Source: Aquirufa sp. | Lineage (GTDB): Bacteria; Bacteroidota; Bacteroidia; Cytophagales; Spirosomataceae | Length of the DNA stretch: 10,072 nucleotides | Direction of reading: 5' to 3' | NCBI GenBank assembly: GCA_030833145.1 | Contig: JAURHT010000074.1 | Coordinates: forward strand, 1-10,072 | In this document: piece by piece, positions 7,702-10,072 of the stretch | Numbering within the stretch: the first letter of the stretch is position 1 | Layout of the letters: each line of letters begins with the position of its first letter | The notes under the pieces: model-generated | Seen by the model: only the letters and a program-made list of their open reading frames with translations | Database searches by the model: none | Told to the model about the DNA's origin: nothing | Position numbers and translations under genes: made by a program

Positions 7702-9012
7702 ATGAAAATAGCCGTTGTAGGAACTGGATACGTAGGATTAGTGACTGGAACTTGTTTCGCGGAAACGGGAAACCAAGTGACTTGCGTAGACATCAATCAA
7801 GAAAAAGTACAGCAAATGCAGGCTGGGAAAATTCCCATTTATGAGCCTGGATTAGATGATTTATTCCAAAGAAATACCCAAGAAGGACGCCTTCACTTCA
7901 CTACTTCCTTGAAAGAGGGTATTGAAGGAGCCAAGGTCATTTTCCTTGCTTTACCCACCCCTCCAGGCGCAGATGGTTCAGCAGACTTAAAATACATTCT
8001 GCAGGTAGCCAATGACTTAGGCCCCATCTTATCTGATTATACCGTTATTATCGATAAGAGTACTGTTCCGGTAGGAACATCGGATAAAGTAAGGGCAGCT
8101 ATTGCGAAAAATGCCACAGTCGAATTCGATGTAGTTTCCAATCCGGAATTCTTACGCGAGGGCGTGGCGGTAGAGGATTTCATGAAGCCTGATCGCGTCG
8201 TGATAGGCACTCAATCTGATCGCGCAAAAGACTTAATGTCGCGCTTGTATGCGCCCTTAGTTCGCCAAGGAAATCCGATCATCTTTATGGATGAACGTTC
8301 GGCAGAATTAACTAAATACGCCGCCAATGCCTTTTTAGCGACCAAAATCACCTTCATGAACGAGATCGCGAACTTATGCGAATTGGTAGGCGCGAATGTG
8401 GACGAGGTACGCAAAGGAATCGGAACCGATTCTCGCATCGGGAAACGCTTCTTATTTGCAGGTATCGGTTACGGCGGAAGTTGTTTTCCTAAGGATGTGC
8501 AAGCGCTGGCTAAAACTTCGGCAGAGAACGATTATGAGTTTAAGATTTTGGACTCGGTGATGAAAGTGAATGAAAACCAAAAAACTAAACTCATTCCACA
8601 CCTGTCCAAACACTTCAAAGGTGATTTAGCTGGGAAGAAAATTGCCATGTGGGGTTTGGCATTCAAACCCTACACGGATGACATCCGGGAGGCACCTGCT
8701 CTATACAACATCGATGCCTTATTAGAATTAGGAGCGTCCGTAAGTGCCTATGACCCAGAGGCGATGGGCCACGTGAAGCAATTAATGGGCGATAAAATTA
8801 CCTTTACCAAAAATCCATACGAAGCTTTAGAGGGCGCAGATGCTCTTTTAATCGTAACAGAATGGCCGCAATTCAGAACGCCAGACTTCGATCGAATGGA
8901 TAGTTTATTGAAGAATAAAGTCATTTTTGACGGCAGAAATTTATACGAATTAAACCAAATGCAGGAACTGGGCTACACCTATTATTCCATTGGCCGTCAA
9001 ACCATACACTAA
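7702..9012 (+). CDS. ugd: UDP-glucose 6-dehydrogenase
   Basis: Cytoplasmic NAD-dependent enzyme oxidising UDP-glucose to UDP-glucuronate. The 436-aa protein has the N-terminal Rossmann signature [11 protein letters not shown] (6-16), [12 protein letters not shown] (85-96), KSTVPVGT (119-126) and NPEFLREG (147-154). The middle domain carries [24 protein letters not shown] with K205 and N209, and the catalytic cysteine C261 with D265 in GGSCFPKD. The C-terminal UDP-binding domain contains [12 protein letters not shown] (321-332). These residues match those known to be catalytic in UDP-glucose dehydrogenase, and length is normal. It starts 4 bases after pafA and ends 1 base before the decarboxylase that uses its product, which supports UDP-glucose rather than GDP-mannose or UDP-HexNAc as substrate. 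Confidence 0.95.
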   Translation: MKIAVVGTGYVGLVTGTCFAETGNQVTCVDINQEKVQQMQAGKIPIYEPGLDDLFQRNTQEGRLHFTTSLKEGIEGAKVIFLALPTPPGADGSADLKYILQVANDLGPILSDYTVIIDKSTVPVGTSDKVRAAIAKNATVEFDVVSNPEFLREGVAVEDFMKPDRVVIGTQSDRAKDLMSRLYAPLVRQGNPIIFMDERSAELTKYAANAFLATKITFMNEIANLCELVGANVDEVRKGIGTDSRIGKRFLFAGIGYGGSCFPKDVQALAKTSAENDYEFKILDSVMKVNENQKTKLIPHLSKHFKGDLAGKKIAMWGLAFKPYTDDIREAPALYNIDALLELGASVSAYDPEAMGHVKQLMGDKITFTKNPYEALEGADALLIVTEWPQFRTPDFDRMDSLLKNKVIFDGRNLYELNQMQELGYTYYSIGRQTIH

Positions 9013-9013
9013 T

Positions 9014-9985
9014 ATGAAACGAATTTTAATTACCGGCGGAGCTGGATTTCTAGGATCTCATTTATGTGATCGCTTTATTAAAGAGGGTTACCACGTAATC
9101 GCCATGGATAATTTGATCACGGGCGATCTAAAAAACATCGAACATTTGTTCAAATTAGAACACTTTGAGTTCTACCACCACGATGTTTCCAAGTTCATCC
9201 ACGTTCCGGGAGAATTGGATTACATCCTGCATTTTGCCTCGCCAGCCTCTCCTATCGACTATTTAAAGATTCCGATCCAAACCTTGAAAGTAGGTTCACT
9301 GGGAATCCATAATTGCCTAGGTTTAGCCCGCGTGAAAAAAGCGCGTGTTTTGATCGCCTCTACTTCAGAAGTATACGGAGACCCGAACGTTCATCCGCAA
9401 CCAGAGGAATATTGGGGTAATGTAAACCCGGTGGGACCGCGTGGCGTATATGATGAGGCCAAACGTTTCCAAGAAGCGATGACGATGGCATACCATACCT
9501 ACCACGGCTTAGAAACTCGCATTATACGTATTTTTAATACCTATGGTCCACGCATGCGCCTAAATGATGGTCGTGTATTGCCTGCGTTTATAGGACAAGC
9601 GTTGCGTGGAGAGGATTTAACGATGTTTGGCGATGGTTCTCAGACACGTTCTTTCTGTTACGTAGATGATTTAGTCGAAGGTATTTATCGCCTCTTATTG
9701 AGCGATTATGCGCAGCCAGTGAACATCGGAAATCCGGATGAAATCACCATCAAAGAATTTGGCGAGGAAATCATCAAATTAACCGGAACGTCGCAAAAGC
9801 TGATTTCCCTTCCATTACCTACTGACGATCCCAAACAACGTAAACCAGACATCACAAAGGCCCGCAGCATTCTTGGCTGGGAACCCAAGGTGAGTCGTGC
9901 AGAGGGATTGAAGATTACTTACGATTATTTCAAGTCATTGAGTAAGGACGATTTGTTTAGAATGGCGCATCATAAAGAGTTTTAG
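9014..9985 (+). CDS. UDP-glucuronate decarboxylase (UDP-xylose synthase)
   Basis: Extended short-chain dehydrogenase/reductase expected to convert UDP-glucuronate to UDP-xylose through a 4-keto intermediate, with bound NAD. The 323-aa protein starts with the NAD-binding [10 protein letters not shown] (glycines 8, 11, 14). [12 protein letters not shown] (73-84) and [11 protein letters not shown] (141-151, with catalytic Y146 and K150) are distinctive for UXS-type enzymes. STSEVYGDP (116-124) supplies the catalytic Ser/Thr and glutamate. [23 protein letters not shown] and the C-terminal [16 protein letters not shown] are further family motifs. There is no membrane anchor, unlike some eukaryotic forms. 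The ATG at 9014 follows the ugd stop by one base; an in-frame TTG at 8990 would add eight residues overlapping ugd and precede the natural Rossmann start, so it was rejected. Paired with ugd it gives a complete route to UDP-xylose. Confidence 0.93.
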   Translation: MKRILITGGAGFLGSHLCDRFIKEGYHVIAMDNLITGDLKNIEHLFKLEHFEFYHHDVSKFIHVPGELDYILHFASPASPIDYLKIPIQTLKVGSLGIHNCLGLARVKKARVLIASTSEVYGDPNVHPQPEEYWGNVNPVGPRGVYDEAKRFQEAMTMAYHTYHGLETRIIRIFNTYGPRMRLNDGRVLPAFIGQALRGEDLTMFGDGSQTRSFCYVDDLVEGIYRLLLSDYAQPVNIGNPDEITIKEFGEEIIKLTGTSQKLISLPLPTDDPKQRKPDITKARSILGWEPKVSRAEGLKITYDYFKSLSKDDLFRMAHHKEF

Positions 9986-9986
9986 T

Positions 9987-10037
9987 ATTTGTCTCTTCTA
10001 AATTTGTGCTACGCAATAAATTTCAGAAGAGACAAAT
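9987..10037. repeat. Long near-perfect hairpin downstream of the UDP-xylose synthase gene
   Basis: Perfect 13-base arms (ATTTGTCTCTTCT at 9987-9999 and its complement at 10025-10037) continue, past one bulged C at 10024, into a 6-bp AAATTT self-complementary stem (10000-10005 with 10018-10023) and then a 3-bp TGC/GCA stem with a TAC loop (10007-10015). That is about 22 base pairs in 51 nt. It begins one base after the stop codon, where a terminator is expected, but no T tract follows on the plus strand. It may be an atypical terminator or a 3'-end mRNA-stabilising structure. Confidence 0.7.
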
Positions 10038-10072
10038 CTAAAACTTCTGGGTACTATACAAACAACACTATT

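Noticed and set aside
8990..9013. Upstream TTG start for the UDP-xylose synthase
   Set aside because: It would add eight residues overlapping ugd before the normal MKRILITGG start; the ATG at 9014 fits the family and the one-base spacing.

Overview
The window reads as ordinary, densely packed chromosome of a Bacteroidota bacterium, most likely from the Cytophagales (an Aquirufa-like genome is my guess, on family resemblance only). The clues are near-absence of Shine-Dalgarno sequences, a TAnnTTTG-type -7 box before argS, a PafA-type alkaline phosphatase, a short AMP nucleosidase, a secreted TPR protein with the 'LDLSKAGELG' ending common in this phylum, and moderately AT-rich, TTA-rich coding sequence. 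There is no rRNA, tRNA, insertion sequence, phage gene or CRISPR array.

Region 1 (96-3403, +): argS (arginyl-tRNA synthetase), a membrane-anchored or exported glutathione-peroxidase-like protein, and menA (menaquinone prenyltransferase). Single-base gaps separate them, so they are probably one transcript. Region 2 (3436-4788, +): an exported protein of about eleven TPR units. A strong hairpin with A and T tracts (4792-4823) ends it and serves as a bidirectional terminator facing the convergent gene. Region 3 (4825-5598, -): amn, AMP nucleosidase. It is divergent from region 4 across a short AT-rich promoter gap.

Region 4 (5665-9985, +): a standalone HsdR-N-like nuclease domain, pafA (overlapping by ATGA), ugd (4-base gap) and a UDP-glucuronate decarboxylase (1-base gap). 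The last two form a two-step route UDP-glucose -> UDP-glucuronate -> UDP-xylose for extracellular or cell-surface glycans. A near-perfect 51-nt hairpin without a T tract follows the last gene.

I found no convincing undescribed multi-gene system. The items most worth a second look are the orphan PD-(D/E)XK domain protein translationally coupled to a secreted phosphatase, the exported GPx with a missing conserved cysteine and a TTG start, and the terminal hairpin with promoter-like boxes on both strands.
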